Shown: piece by piece, positions 10,306 through 20,567 of the stretch
How positions within the stretch are numbered: the first letter of the stretch is position 1
Layout of the letters: every line of letters begins with the position of its first letter
Source: Caenimonas sp. SL110
Lineage (GTDB): Bacteria; Pseudomonadota; Gammaproteobacteria; Burkholderiales; Burkholderiaceae_C
DNA: 64,000 nt
Direction: 5' to 3'
NCBI RefSeq assembly: GCF_001044395.1
Contig: NZ_JANU01000059.1
Coordinates: forward strand, 62,001-126,000
Notes under the pieces: generated by a model
Seen by the model: the letters and a program-made list of their open reading frames with translations, nothing else
The model's database searches: none
What the model was told of the DNA's origin: nothing
Program-made: the position numbers and the translations under genes

Positions 10306-11412
10306 TTAGTTGCCAAAGAATGCGTCGAGGCTGCTTCTTACCGCAGCAGCTATTCGAGCGGGTGCGTCCGGGGAATGAAGGCGCTCCTCGTCTTTGCCGG
10401 AGACTCGCGCGGTTTCAACGAGCACCGCGGTCATCCTTGTCACATTGGGTTTGAGTACGGCTATATCGTCGATTTCCACCCTGCTACCCCTGTTGTTAAC
10501 GCCGAGGCTGGAGGAAACGGAACTGGCCAACAAGTCGGCGAGCGGCTTCGATTGCGGTTTTAGGATGTGGTAATGCGTAGACGAACCGTGCGCAAATGGG
10601 AAGGAAATTGCCGTGCCTGGCACGATCGCCGGAGCGTTCGCGTGAATCGAGATGAACACCTCGGCTCGTTCGAAAGCCGCCTTGGCTCCCCGCTGAAGGT
10701 AGGTCGGACAGTCATTCACATTGCGCTTGGTAAGCACCACCTTGTAAGCAGTCGGCGGTAGCACTCGCTCGATTTCAAGTGCAATTGCAACGGTGAGGTT
10801 GTCCTCCTTCAGTTTGCCTGGCGGTGGATTGGAAGCGGGAAAGTCGGTCAGACCGATCGTTCCAGGGGGCAGCCCTTTTGCTGCGCAGCTGAGCCCATGG
10901 CCCGGATCGATAGCCACAATCCGCAGCGGCTTCGCGCCATAGCAAAGCGGCCCTTCATAGGTTCCGGCCCAATAGATCCCGCCGTCGTTCGGCCAATACT
11001 CGGTGTAGCCAGCAGGGCAGGTGAACGGTTCGCGCTGCCCCACCACGGTGAGCCAGGCGGTTTCTGCGGGCTGGCCCTGGGACCAGACGACGTTGATTTG
11101 CATCGACGCATACTGCCGCTGACCGCGTGAGCCCAGGGTCCATCCGGAAAGCGATCCGTAGCTGAGCGAGTAGGTGATTTGCGTGAAAAAAGTGTTGAAG
11201 GCCGACTGGGTGAACCCCACCGCCGCACCCGCGCTCGAAAATTGCGGTGAGGCGAAACCGGACGCAGCGGTTGCGGTGTAAGCCCAAGGGGACGAAATGT
11301 TGGGAACACATTCGTACGTTTTCCCTTCAATGACGCAAGGGGCCGCTTGCGCAGCGATCCCCCATGAAAGCAGCGCAAACGCCAGCGCCGCCCTGACGAT
11401 CCAGTCTCTCAA
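10306..11412 (-). CDS. N-acetylmuramoyl-L-alanine amidase (Amidase_3) with a novel N-terminal domain
   Basis: Zinc amidase expected to cleave the amide between N-acetylmuramic acid and the stem peptide. The catalytic domain spans about residues 165-368, with the zinc histidine in AIDPGHGLS, a zinc glutamate in LKEDNLTVAIALEIE, a second histidine in VFISIHANAP and a catalytic glutamate in AVLVETARVSG. A signal peptide covers about residues 1-23. Residues 25-160, with paired cysteines (CVIEGKTYEC, FTCPAGY, PLCYG), match no domain I recognise. The likely start is a TTG with a GGGAG ribosome site five bases upstream. Probably an operon with the TolB-like gene. Confidence 0.83.
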   Translation of the reverse strand: MRDWIVRAALAFALLSWGIAAQAAPCVIEGKTYECVPNISSPWAYTATAASGFASPQFSSAGAAVGFTQSAFNTFFTQITYSLSYGSLSGWTLGSRGQRQYASMQINVVWSQGQPAETAWLTVVGQREPFTCPAGYTEYWPNDGGIYWAGTYEGPLCYGAKPLRIVAIDPGHGLSCAAKGLPPGTIGLTDFPASNPPPGKLKEDNLTVAIALEIERVLPPTAYKVVLTKRNVNDCPTYLQRGAKAAFERAEVFISIHANAPAIVPGTAISFPFAHGSSTHYHILKPQSKPLADLLASSVSSSLGVNNRGSRVEIDDIAVLKPNVTRMTAVLVETARVSGKDEERLHSPDAPARIAAAVRSSLDAFFGN

Positions 11413-11493
11413 TATTGCTCCCGTTAAAGCTTGAACTCTAACGTTATTGCAATACTTAATGACTCACTTTTTCAGTGAATTAGTTCCGGAGAG

Positions 11494-11996
11494 TTAGTCG
11501 TGGGGTCTGGTGAAGTACTCGACCCCGACCTTGAGCTCTTCATAAATCAGGTAGTCCGTCGGCGTCATACCGAGCGCCGCATAGGTCTGCTGCGCAATGT
11601 CGTTGTCTTTCTCGACGTAGAGGCGAAATCCGCAGACAGCGGCATCAGCCTTCGCGAGGTCGCGCACGTATTCGTAGAGTCGCCGGTACACACCTTGCCG
11701 ACGCCAGTCCTTGACGACGTACACGCTCTGGATCCACCAGAAGATGCCGTTGCGCCAGTCGCTCCACTCGTTGGTGATCATCAGCCCCGCGACGACTTCG
11801 CCACTCTCGTCTTGCGCAACGATGTAGAAACCCATCGCCGGGTTTTCAATGAGGCGGCGCACGCCCGCACCGATCACCTCGGGCATCAACACCTTGTGCT
11901 CGGTCTCCAGCGCCATCGCCGCGTTGAACGCAGCAATGGTCGCCGCATCGCGCAGCTCGCCCTTGCGCAGCGTCAGCGATGCGGCGTCACGTTGGG

Positions 11997-12000
<4 letters not shown>
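11494..12000 (-). CDS. GNAT-family N-acetyltransferase
   Basis: The acetyltransferase domain begins at [20 protein letters not shown] and includes the acetyl-CoA loop [18 protein letters not shown] and the terminal [10 protein letters not shown] segment. The reading frame stays open upstream to 12117, but that extension is the antisense-frame shadow of the ABC gene. No ATG or GTG lies at the right place. I take the CTG at 12000, which overlaps the ABC stop by four bases and has GAAGAAGG six bases upstream. It is the last gene of the peptide transport operon and may acetylate an imported or released amine. Domain is clear, start is uncertain. Confidence 0.75.
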
Positions 12001-13006
<1,006 letters not shown>

Positions 13007-13010
<4 letters not shown>

Positions 13011-14008
13011 GCTGTGGCTCCGACGCTGGCAGAGCGAGTCACCACGCCATGCGCATCGTGCAGCCAGCAAGCCGCGCGAGTGGCACCCGCGTCGAGCAAC
13101 TCGGGCCGTTCAACCGTGCAGCGGTCGAACACGCGCGGGCAGCGCGGGTTGTACGCGCAGCCCTTGGGGATGGCGGTCAGGCGCGGCATCGATCCATCGA
13201 TCTGGTTCAGGCGCTCGCGGTCGATGGTGATGTCCGGGATCGCGGCCATCAGGCCGGATGTGTACGGATGCGCCGGCTGGTTGATGACTTCATGCACCGG
13301 GCCGATTTCAGCAATGCGACCGGCATACATCACGGCTACGCGGTCGCAGGTTTCGGCGATCACGCCCATGTCGTGCGTGATCAGCATGACGGCAGCGCCG
13401 CGCTCCTTGCAGATACGCTTGAGCAGCTGGATGATCTGCGCCTGGATGGACACATCAAGCGCCGTGGTCGGCTCGTCGGCGACGATCAGCTTGGGCTCAG
13501 CCGCAAGCGCCAGCGCAATCACGACGCGCTGTCGCATGCCGCCGGAGAACTGGTGCGGGTAGTGATCGATGCGCTCCGCGGCTGCAGGGATGCCGGTGTC
13601 TTCGAGCAGGCCGATCGCGCGACGCTTGGCTTCCGCATCATTGACTGGCAAGTGCGCCTGTATCGTCTCCGTCAGCTGGCGTCCGATGGTGTACAGCGGA
13701 TTGAGCGAGGTCAGCGGGTCCTGGAAGATCGCGCCGATCTTGCGCCCGCGTATGTGACGCATCTGGTCGAACGTCATGTTGTCGATGCGCTGGCCTTCCA
13801 GCAGCACCTGGCCTGATGCGATGCGGCCCGGCGGCTCCAAGAGGCCGATGATCGCCGCGCCTGTGAGCGACTTGCCCGCGCCGGATTCTCCGACCACGCC
13901 CAGGATTTCGCCGGGTGCGATGTCGAAGGAGATGTCGTCGATGGCGCGCAAGGTGCCGCGCCGGCCAGGGAATTCGACGATGAGGTTTTGTACTTGCAGG
14001 AGACTCAT
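13007..14008 (-). CDS. peptide ABC transporter ATP-binding subunit (DppD/OppD-like)
   Basis: First ATPase of the peptide importer, 333 residues. Walker A is GESGAGKSL, the signature is FSGGMRQRV and Walker B is [12 protein letters not shown]. The C-terminal [14 protein letters not shown] cysteine motif matches the Dpp/Opp extension. Walker A has Leu after GKS, where Ser or Thr is usual; GxSGAGKSL is common in this subfamily and compatible with activity. It sits 13 bases downstream of the DppC-like permease and overlaps the second ATPase. The two ATPases presumably form the asymmetric heterodimer of this class. Confidence 0.93.
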
Positions 14009-14021
14009 TGTTCTTGTGCTC

Positions 14022-14933
14022 TCAACGAAGTCTCGGGTTGAGCGCGTCGCGCAGCCAGTCGCCCAGCAGGTTCACCGACAGCGCGATCAGGATCAGCATG
14101 ACACCCGGGAAGATGGTGATCCACCACTCGCCGGAGAAGAGGTAATCGTTACCCACGCGGATCAGCGTGCCCAACGATGGCGAGGTCGGCGGAACGCCCA
14201 CGCCCAGGAACGACAGCGTGGCTTCGGTGATGATGGCAGAGGCCACATGAATCGTGGCCAGCACCAGCACCGGGCCGGTCACGTTCGGCAACACGTGCCG
14301 CACCATGATTCGAAGCGGCGCCACGCCGGTCACTCGCGCGGCTTGCACGTATTCCTTGTTGCGTTCGACCATGGTCGAGCCGCGCACCGTGCGCGCGTAC
14401 TGCACCCAACCCGTGAGCGTGATCGAGACGATCAGCACGCCGAAGGCTAGCCCCTCGTGCGCCTGGGGGAACATGGCACGCCCGACACCCGCGATCAGCA
14501 GCGCGACCAGGATGGATGGAAACGACAGCATCACATCGCACAGGCGCATGAGGAAGGTGTCGATCCAGCCGCCGCGAAAACCAGCGAGCAACCCGAGCGA
14601 CACGCCAATGATCATCGAGAAGACGACCGACGCGATGCCGACGACCAGCGAGATGCGGGCACCGTAGATCAGGGCCGACAGGATGTCCCGGCCCTGGTCG
14701 TCTGTACCCAGCAAATACTTGCGCGAACCGAGCGCATCCCATGCCGGCGGAAGCCGTGCATCGGACAGCACCAGGGTCGTCAGGTCGAACGGGTTGTGCG
14801 GCGCTACCCAGCCTGCAAAGACGGAGCAGAAGAGGCACACGAAGGCGATGGCGCCGGCCAGCATCGCAACCGGGGAGGTGCGAAAGCTGTAGCCGACATC
14901 GCTATCGAACCAGCGGGCAAGGGTCTGTTTCAC
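14022..14933 (-). CDS. peptide ABC transporter permease (DppC-like)
   Basis: Inner-membrane permease with the OppC N-terminal segment (MAGAI-type first helix at about 25-47) followed by five more helices and the EAA-like loop YVQAARVTGVAPLRIMVRHVLPN. I take the GTG at 14933, overlapping the binding-protein stop (GTGA), giving 303 residues; an in-frame GTG at 14951 would add six. Its partner permease (DppB-like) is not adjacent: an M20 hydrolase and a binding protein lie between them, an unusual but collinear arrangement. Confidence 0.92.
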   Translation of the reverse strand: MKQTLARWFDSDVGYSFRTSPVAMLAGAIAFVCLFCSVFAGWVAPHNPFDLTTLVLSDARLPPAWDALGSRKYLLGTDDQGRDILSALIYGARISLVVGIASVVFSMIIGVSLGLLAGFRGGWIDTFLMRLCDVMLSFPSILVALLIAGVGRAMFPQAHEGLAFGVLIVSITLTGWVQYARTVRGSTMVERNKEYVQAARVTGVAPLRIMVRHVLPNVTGPVLVLATIHVASAIITEATLSFLGVGVPPTSPSLGTLIRVGNDYLFSGEWWITIFPGVMLILIALSVNLLGDWLRDALNPRLR

Positions 14934-16513
14934 TTCTTGACGGTGATCCACTTGAAGGGCATGAAGTTGTCGGCGAGCTGGACCAGTTCAACCTTCTTGC
15001 TCACGCCCCAGGCCAGCGACTGCTGGTGCAGCGGGATGTGGCCGATGTCGTCGCTGTGGATCTTGGACGCACTGCGGATCATCGTGGTGCGCTTGGCCTT
15101 GTCGGTCTCACCCTGCATCGCAAGGGTCAGCTTGTCGAGTTCGGGGTTGCAGTAAGCGCCCAGGTTGAACTGGCCGGTGCCCTTGTCGTCGGGGCAGCGG
15201 GTCAGCGCATTGAACGCGTTGTGCGCGTCATAGGTGGTGGGCGTCCAGCCGAGCATGTAGAAGCTCGTGTCGCGGCGCAGGATCTTGGGGAAGTAGGTTC
15301 CCTTGGTTTCTGCAGCGAGGTTGATCTTCACGCCGATGCGCGAGAGGTTGGCAGCCACTGCCTGGCAGATGCGCGCGTCGTTGACGTAGCGATCGTTGGG
15401 GCAGTTCATGGTCACTTCGAAGCCTTGCGGATAACCCGCGTCGGCCAGCAGCTTCTTCGCGCCATCCGGGTCGTAAGGCAGGCGCTTGTTCTGGTCGTCT
15501 GCAAAGCCGTTGATGCCAGGCCCGAACATGAGGGCCGTCGGCTTGGACGCGCCGCGCATGACCGTCTTCTGGATCGATTCGATGTCGATGCCCTGGTACA
15601 CCGCCTGGCGGACGCGCTTGTCCTTGAAGGGGTTCTTGCCCTTGATGTTGGAGTAGAGCAGTTCGTTGCGCGCCTGGTCCATGCCCAGGAAGATCGTGCG
15701 CAGCTCGGGGCCGACGATGACCTTCGCGCCGGCCGACGCATTGATGCGCTCGACGTCCTGCAGCGGCACGGGCTCCATCACGTCGACTTCGCCGGTCAGC
15801 AGCGCTGCAACGCGCGTGGCGTCATTGCCGATGGTCGTGAAGATCACGTCCTGCACGTTGCCGTCGATCTTGCCCCAGTAGCTGCCGTTGCGGGTGAAGG
15901 TGCTGCGCACATTCGGCTGGCGCTCACGCAGGCGATAGGGGCCTGTGCCATTGGCGCGGAACGACGCGGCGTTCTCGATGCCCTTGCGACGGTCCACCGG
16001 GCGCGCAGCCTGGTTTTCTTCGCACCAGGCCTTGCTCATGATGTAGGTGGTGGAAAGCTGGTCCGGCAGGATGGGGAACGGCGCCTTGGTTTCGACGTCG
16101 ACCACGAATTCGCTGACCTTGCGCACTTCCTTGATTTCGCCGACCACGCCCTTGAAGTCACCGCCGTCATCGGCCGCACGCTTGAGCGAGAACACGACGT
16201 CGTCAGCAGTGAACGGCTTGCCGTCATGGAACTTGACGCCCTTGCGCAGTTCGAAGCGCCACACCGTGGGCGACACGGCTTTCCACGATGTCGCGAGTGC
16301 GGGGGTGAGCGACAGGTCCTTGCCGCGGCCGACCAGCGGCTCATAGACGTTGCCGGTCACAGACAGCTGCAGCGACTCGTTGAGCGAGTGCGGGTCCATC
16401 GAAAGGGAGTCGCCCTGGTTGGCTATGCGCACGGTCTGCGCCTGCGCGCCTGCGGCCAGCATTGCCAGCGTGGTTGCCGCAGCGATTGCTGTGAGATGGG
16501 ACTTGAATTTCAT
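14930..16513 (-). CDS. peptide ABC transporter solute-binding protein (family 5), second copy
   Basis: The 527-residue periplasmic family-5 binding protein starts with a Sec signal peptide (MKFKSHLTAIAAATTLAMLAA, cleavage near AGAQAQ). Family features are FELRKGVKFHDGKPFTADDVVFSLKRA, GTGPYRL and the KRVRQAVYQGID helix. Segments such as NPFKDKRVRQA, YDPDGAKKLLADAGYPQGFEV and FYMLGW recur almost unchanged in the binding protein at 18909, so the two are paralogues within one operon. Having two binding proteins for one permease pair suggests two related ligands. Confidence 0.93.
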   Translation of the reverse strand: MKFKSHLTAIAAATTLAMLAAGAQAQTVRIANQGDSLSMDPHSLNESLQLSVTGNVYEPLVGRGKDLSLTPALATSWKAVSPTVWRFELRKGVKFHDGKPFTADDVVFSLKRAADDGGDFKGVVGEIKEVRKVSEFVVDVETKAPFPILPDQLSTTYIMSKAWCEENQAARPVDRRKGIENAASFRANGTGPYRLRERQPNVRSTFTRNGSYWGKIDGNVQDVIFTTIGNDATRVAALLTGEVDVMEPVPLQDVERINASAGAKVIVGPELRTIFLGMDQARNELLYSNIKGKNPFKDKRVRQAVYQGIDIESIQKTVMRGASKPTALMFGPGINGFADDQNKRLPYDPDGAKKLLADAGYPQGFEVTMNCPNDRYVNDARICQAVAANLSRIGVKINLAAETKGTYFPKILRRDTSFYMLGWTPTTYDAHNAFNALTRCPDDKGTGQFNLGAYCNPELDKLTLAMQGETDKAKRTTMIRSASKIHSDDIGHIPLHQQSLAWGVSKKVELVQLADNFMPFKWITVKK

Positions 16514-16551
16514 CGGGAACTCCTTGTTGCGATGAGGAAAGGTTTATGAAA

Positions 16552-17778
16552 TCAGTTGGTGCCGAGCGGCAGCGATTGCTCCACCAGGCTCGCATGCAGC
16601 GCCGAGCCCAAAGGCAGGATGTCGTCGTTGAAATCGTAGCGGGCGTTGTGCAACATGCAGCTGCCTTCGCCACCCTGCCCGATGCGCAGGTAAGCGCCGG
16701 GCTTGACCTGCAACATGAACGAAAAATCTTCAGCGCCCATGCTGGGCTCCATGTCGCGCACGACGTGTTCAGCGCCGACCAGCGCCTGCGCGACGTCTGC
16801 CGCGAACATCGCTTCGCGCGCGGAGTTGATCGTCGCCGGATAGACGCGTTCGTAGGTGACTGTTGCCGTTGCACCGAAACCGAGCGCGACAGCGCTGCAC
16901 AGCTCGTTGAGGCGCCGCTCTATCAATGCCTGCACATCCGGGTTGAATGTGCGGATGGTGCCGACGATGCGTGCCTTGCCCGGGATCACGCTCATCGCGT
17001 GCAGGTCGCCCGCTTCGATGGCGCACAGGCTGACGACGGCGCCGTCGATGGGGCGCACGTTGCGCGACACGATGCTCTGGGCCGCTGTGATGATGTGCGC
17101 GGCCACCAGCACCGGATCGACCGCGAGATAGGGATGCGCGCCGTGGCCGCCTCTGCCCGTGATCTCGATGGTCACCTTGTCGGCTGAGGCCATCATCGCG
17201 CCATCGTTGGTGCCGATGTAGCCGGGCTTCATGCCGGGCCAGTTGTGCATGGCATAGACCGACTGCACGGGGAACCGCTCGAACAGGCCGTCTTCGATCA
17301 TCGCCTTCGCGCCTGCAAAACCCTCTTCACCCGGCTGGAAGATCAGGACGGCCGTGCCATCGAAGTTACGTGTCTCTGCAAGGTAGCGTGCCGCGCCGAC
17401 CAGCATGGTGACGTGACCGTCATGGCCGCAGCCGTGCATCATTCCGGTCTTGGCTGACTTCCAGGGCACTTCTTTCTGGTCGGTCATGGTGAGTGCGTCC
17501 ATGTCGGCGCGAACGCCGACCATCGCGCCGCGCGTATCGGTGCGGCCCTTGATGATTCCCACGACGCCCGTCTTGCCGATACCCGCATGAATCTCATCGA
17601 CGCCGCACAGCTTGAGCGCTTCCTGCACGCGCCGCGCGGTGTAGACCTCTTCGAATCCGAGTTCAGGATGCGCGTGCAGATCGCGGCGCAGCGCGGTGAG
17701 CTCCGGGTGGAACTGCGAGATGTGCGCGAACGGGCGTCCGTTGGCCTGCAGTCGATGGTGCATGACGGGAGCCAGCAT
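16552..17778 (-). CDS. M20-family amidohydrolase (hippurate hydrolase-like)
   Basis: Metal-dependent hydrolase of the M20/AbgB-HipO group, 408 residues, expected to release an amino acid from an N-acyl or peptide substrate. Metal-site motifs are visible: GVRADMDAL, MHGCGHDGH and FQPGEEGFAGAKAMIEDG, the last with the usual Glu pair. The ISGRGGHGAHPY-type dimerisation-lid histidine segment is present (EITGRGGHGAHPY). The ATG at 17778 shares its A with the upstream permease stop (TGATG). No signal peptide is evident, so it probably processes the imported compound in the cytoplasm. Its place inside the transporter operon implies that the ligand is an acylated amino acid or dipeptide. Confidence 0.9.
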   Translation of the reverse strand: MLAPVMHHRLQANGRPFAHISQFHPELTALRRDLHAHPELGFEEVYTARRVQEALKLCGVDEIHAGIGKTGVVGIIKGRTDTRGAMVGVRADMDALTMTDQKEVPWKSAKTGMMHGCGHDGHVTMLVGAARYLAETRNFDGTAVLIFQPGEEGFAGAKAMIEDGLFERFPVQSVYAMHNWPGMKPGYIGTNDGAMMASADKVTIEITGRGGHGAHPYLAVDPVLVAAHIITAAQSIVSRNVRPIDGAVVSLCAIEAGDLHAMSVIPGKARIVGTIRTFNPDVQALIERRLNELCSAVALGFGATATVTYERVYPATINSAREAMFAADVAQALVGAEHVVRDMEPSMGAEDFSFMLQVKPGAYLRIGQGGEGSCMLHNARYDFNDDILPLGSALHASLVEQSLPLGTN

Positions 17779-18758
17779 CAATGTCCTCCGGACTTGCCCA
17801 CGCGAAGACGCGGGTCAACCGCAAAATAAAGCAGGTCCACCACCAGGTTGATGACGACAAAAATCAGCGCGATCAGGCACAGATAGGCAGCCATCACCGG
17901 GATGTCGGCAAACGTCACGGCCTGGATGAATAGCAAGCCCATGCCCGGCCACTGGAAGACGGTCTCGGTGATGATGGCAAACGCAATGAGGCCGCCCAGC
18001 TGCAGGCCCGTGATGGTCATCACCGGCACCAGCGTGTTCTTCAGTGCGTGACCGAAATGGATCGCGCGGTTGGACAAGCCGCGTGCACGCGCGAACTTGA
18101 TGTAGTCGGTGCGAAGCACTTCGAGCATCTCGGCCCTGACCAACCGCATGATGAGCGTGAGCTGGAAGATCGCCAGCGTCACTGCGGGAAGCACGATGTG
18201 ATGCCAGCCTTTGGCTTTGAGCAGGCCGGTCGTCCACCAGCCTATTTGCACCGTTTCGCCCCGACCGAAGCTTGGGAACCAGCCCAGGTTCACCGCGAAA
18301 ACCAGGATCAGCAAGATGCCGATCAGGAAGGTAGGAAGCGACACGCCCACCAGCGACAGCGTCATGAACACCTGGCTGAGGAACGTACCGCGGCGCAGCG
18401 CCGCGTACACGCCCATCGGGATGCCGATCACCAACGCCATCAGCGCAGCGATCATCGCAAGTTCCAGCGTGGCAGGGAAACGCTCGGCGATCAGTCGTGA
18501 GACCTTGGCGCCCTGACGCAGGCTCAGGCCGAACTCGCCCTGTGCGGCATTGAGCAGGAAGTGCCAGAACTGCACGAAGAACGGCTTGTCCAGACCTAGG
18601 TCGGCACGCAGTTCGCGGATTTGCTGGGGGGTCGCGTCCTGGCCCAGCAGGAACACGACAGGGTCGCCCACATACTGGAAAAGCAGGAACGCAATGAATG
18701 CAACCGCGACCATGACGATCACGGCCTGGATCAGGCGGCGCAGGATAAAGGCGAACAT
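17778..18758 (-). CDS. peptide ABC transporter permease (DppB-like)
   Basis: Inner-membrane permease, 326 residues from the ATG at 18758 (MFAFILRRLIQAVIVMV), the normal N-terminus of DppB proteins. A longer open frame to 18884 runs through an intergenic hairpin and is not coding. The typical periplasmic segment RELRADLGLDKPFFVQFW and the coupling loop YIKFARARGLSNRAIHFGHALKN are present. It follows the first binding-protein gene after a 150-base gap that holds a terminator-like hairpin, and it is translationally coupled to the M20 hydrolase. Confidence 0.92.
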   Translation of the reverse strand: MFAFILRRLIQAVIVMVAVAFIAFLLFQYVGDPVVFLLGQDATPQQIRELRADLGLDKPFFVQFWHFLLNAAQGEFGLSLRQGAKVSRLIAERFPATLELAMIAALMALVIGIPMGVYAALRRGTFLSQVFMTLSLVGVSLPTFLIGILLILVFAVNLGWFPSFGRGETVQIGWWTTGLLKAKGWHHIVLPAVTLAIFQLTLIMRLVRAEMLEVLRTDYIKFARARGLSNRAIHFGHALKNTLVPVMTITGLQLGGLIAFAIITETVFQWPGMGLLFIQAVTFADIPVMAAYLCLIALIFVVINLVVDLLYFAVDPRLRVGKSGGH

Positions 18759-18853
18759 GCAGGCGAAGAACGAGACTTGAAGCGCTATGCAGAAGCGATT
18801 GGCGATGCTAGCAGAGCAAGAGCCGCGCCGACCTCCGGGATTTCCTTCAGGCT

Positions 18854-18887
18854 TAAACAAATATGGGCAGCCAGGGCCGCCCATATT
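18854..18887 (-). terminator. hairpin with T-rich tail after the binding-protein gene
   Basis: AATATGGGC (18860-18868) pairs perfectly with GCCCATATT (18879-18887) around a 10-base loop. Read on the minus strand the stem is followed by TTGTTT. It sits between the binding-protein stop (18909) and the DppB-like start (18758). It probably acts as a partial terminator or mRNA stabiliser that makes the binding protein more abundant than the permease. Confidence 0.65.
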
Positions 18888-18908
18888 CGTTTCAGGCGCG
18901 CAACTTGA

Positions 18909-20486
18909 TCAATTCACCTTGATCAGGCGCCAGTCGAGCCGATTGTCGGCACGGTGCGTCACATCGACACTCCTTTTCATCGCCCACGGGATGATCTGGT
19001 TGTGCAACGGGAGGTGCGACACCGTGTCGTTGGACAACTGCAGGCCCTCGGTGAGGAAGCGATTGCGCACGGGCAGGTCGGTTTCGGCCTTGATGCGGTC
19101 CACCACGACGTCCATGCGGTCGTTCTTGTAGCGGCCGACGTTGTAATTGCCATCGCCGCCCGTGCCGACGCTGCGGGTGAGCGATTGCAGGCTGTAAAGC
19201 GCATCGAAGGTTGGGACGCCCCAGCCCAGCATGTAGATGCTGGCTTCATAGCGCTGGATCATCGGGAAGTAAGTGACCAGAGGCAGCGTGCGCAACTTGG
19301 CCTTGACGCCCACCTTCGCCCACATCGCAGTGACCGCCTGGCAGATTTCCTCGTCGTTGATGTAGCGGTTGTTGGGGCACGCGAAATCAACTTCGAAGCC
19401 CTGGGGATAGCCTGCCTCAGCCAGCAGCTTCCTGGACGCTTCCGGATCGAACGGCAGGCGCTTGTGAACGGCCTCGGTCCATCCCGCCACCTGCGGCGCG
19501 ACGAGCGTGCCCGTAGGCTGCGACAGTCCGCGCATGACGACCTTGTTCAGGTTATCGCTGTCGATCGCCTGATAGAGCGCGCGACGCACCTTCACATCTT
19601 TCAGCGGGTTCTTGCCTTTGACGTTCGAGCCCGGCAGTTCGTCGCGGAACTGGTCCATGCCGAAGAAGATCGTGCGGTTCTCGACGCCGTCCATCACCTT
19701 GAGATTGGGGCTCGCGCGCAGCCTTGCGAGATCCTGCGGGCTCGGGTCCAGCACGAAATCGACTTCGCCCGACAACAACGCTGCGATGCGTGTGGCCTCC
19801 GACTTGATCGGGGTATAGATGATCTCGGTGACATTGCTGGCATTGCTGCCCCAGTAGTTGGGGTTCTTCACCAACACCAGCTTCTGGTCCGGTTGCCACT
19901 CCTTGACCATGTACTGGCCGGTGCCCATCGCATTGCGATGCGAAAACGTTTCGTCCTTGGTGCGGATATCCTTCGGCTCGACCGACCGGTTCTTTTCGGC
20001 CCAGGCCTTGCTCATGATGCGCAGCTCGGTCAGCTGGTTGATCAGCACCGGGTTCGGGCTCTTCATCATGAAGTCGACCGTGTTGTCGTTGACCTTGACC
20101 ACGCGATCGATGCCCTGCGTGTAAACCGTGTAGTTCGACGTCTTTGACATCGCGCGGTTGATCGAATAGATCACATCCTCGGCGGTCAGCGGTGAGCCGT
20201 CGCTGAACTTCACACCGGTGCGCAGCGTGAAACGCATCTGGGTCGGGCTGAGTTCGCGCCACGCAGTTGCGAGCTGCGGCTCTGCCTTGAATGTCTGGCT
20301 GTTGTAGTAAACGAGCGAATCGTAGATGGCAGCGTGAACCCCGTTGCCCAAAGCGTTGTTCTGGGAATGGATATCGAGCGTGGGGATGTCGCTGGCGCTG
20401 GACCATTTGAACGGCTTGGCGTGAACGGCAGGCGCCGCCATCGCTGCAAAAGCCGCCATGGCGAGCAATGCGTGCGTGAGTTTCAT
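18909..20486 (-). CDS. peptide ABC transporter solute-binding protein (family 5), first copy
   Basis: The 525-residue periplasmic binding protein has signal peptide MKLTHALLAMAAFAAMAAPAVHA. Family-5 features include FTLRTGVKFSDGSPLTAEDVIYSINRA, GTGQYMV and DVKVRRALYQAID. It is a paralogue of the binding protein at 14930, sharing the FDPEASRKLLAEAGYPQGFEV and IYMLGWG segments. It is the first gene of the leftward transporter operon. The hairpin behind it fits the common pattern in which the binding protein is made in excess of the membrane parts. Confidence 0.93.
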   Translation of the reverse strand: MKLTHALLAMAAFAAMAAPAVHAKPFKWSSASDIPTLDIHSQNNALGNGVHAAIYDSLVYYNSQTFKAEPQLATAWRELSPTQMRFTLRTGVKFSDGSPLTAEDVIYSINRAMSKTSNYTVYTQGIDRVVKVNDNTVDFMMKSPNPVLINQLTELRIMSKAWAEKNRSVEPKDIRTKDETFSHRNAMGTGQYMVKEWQPDQKLVLVKNPNYWGSNASNVTEIIYTPIKSEATRIAALLSGEVDFVLDPSPQDLARLRASPNLKVMDGVENRTIFFGMDQFRDELPGSNVKGKNPLKDVKVRRALYQAIDSDNLNKVVMRGLSQPTGTLVAPQVAGWTEAVHKRLPFDPEASRKLLAEAGYPQGFEVDFACPNNRYINDEEICQAVTAMWAKVGVKAKLRTLPLVTYFPMIQRYEASIYMLGWGVPTFDALYSLQSLTRSVGTGGDGNYNVGRYKNDRMDVVVDRIKAETDLPVRNRFLTEGLQLSNDTVSHLPLHNQIIPWAMKRSVDVTHRADNRLDWRLIKVN

Positions 20487-20567
20487 GGAACCCTCTTTGG
20501 AGATTTGAACGAACGCAGACTATGCACAGCCGCACTGAACCGGTCAAAAGGGGTTTCCCGAAATCCC

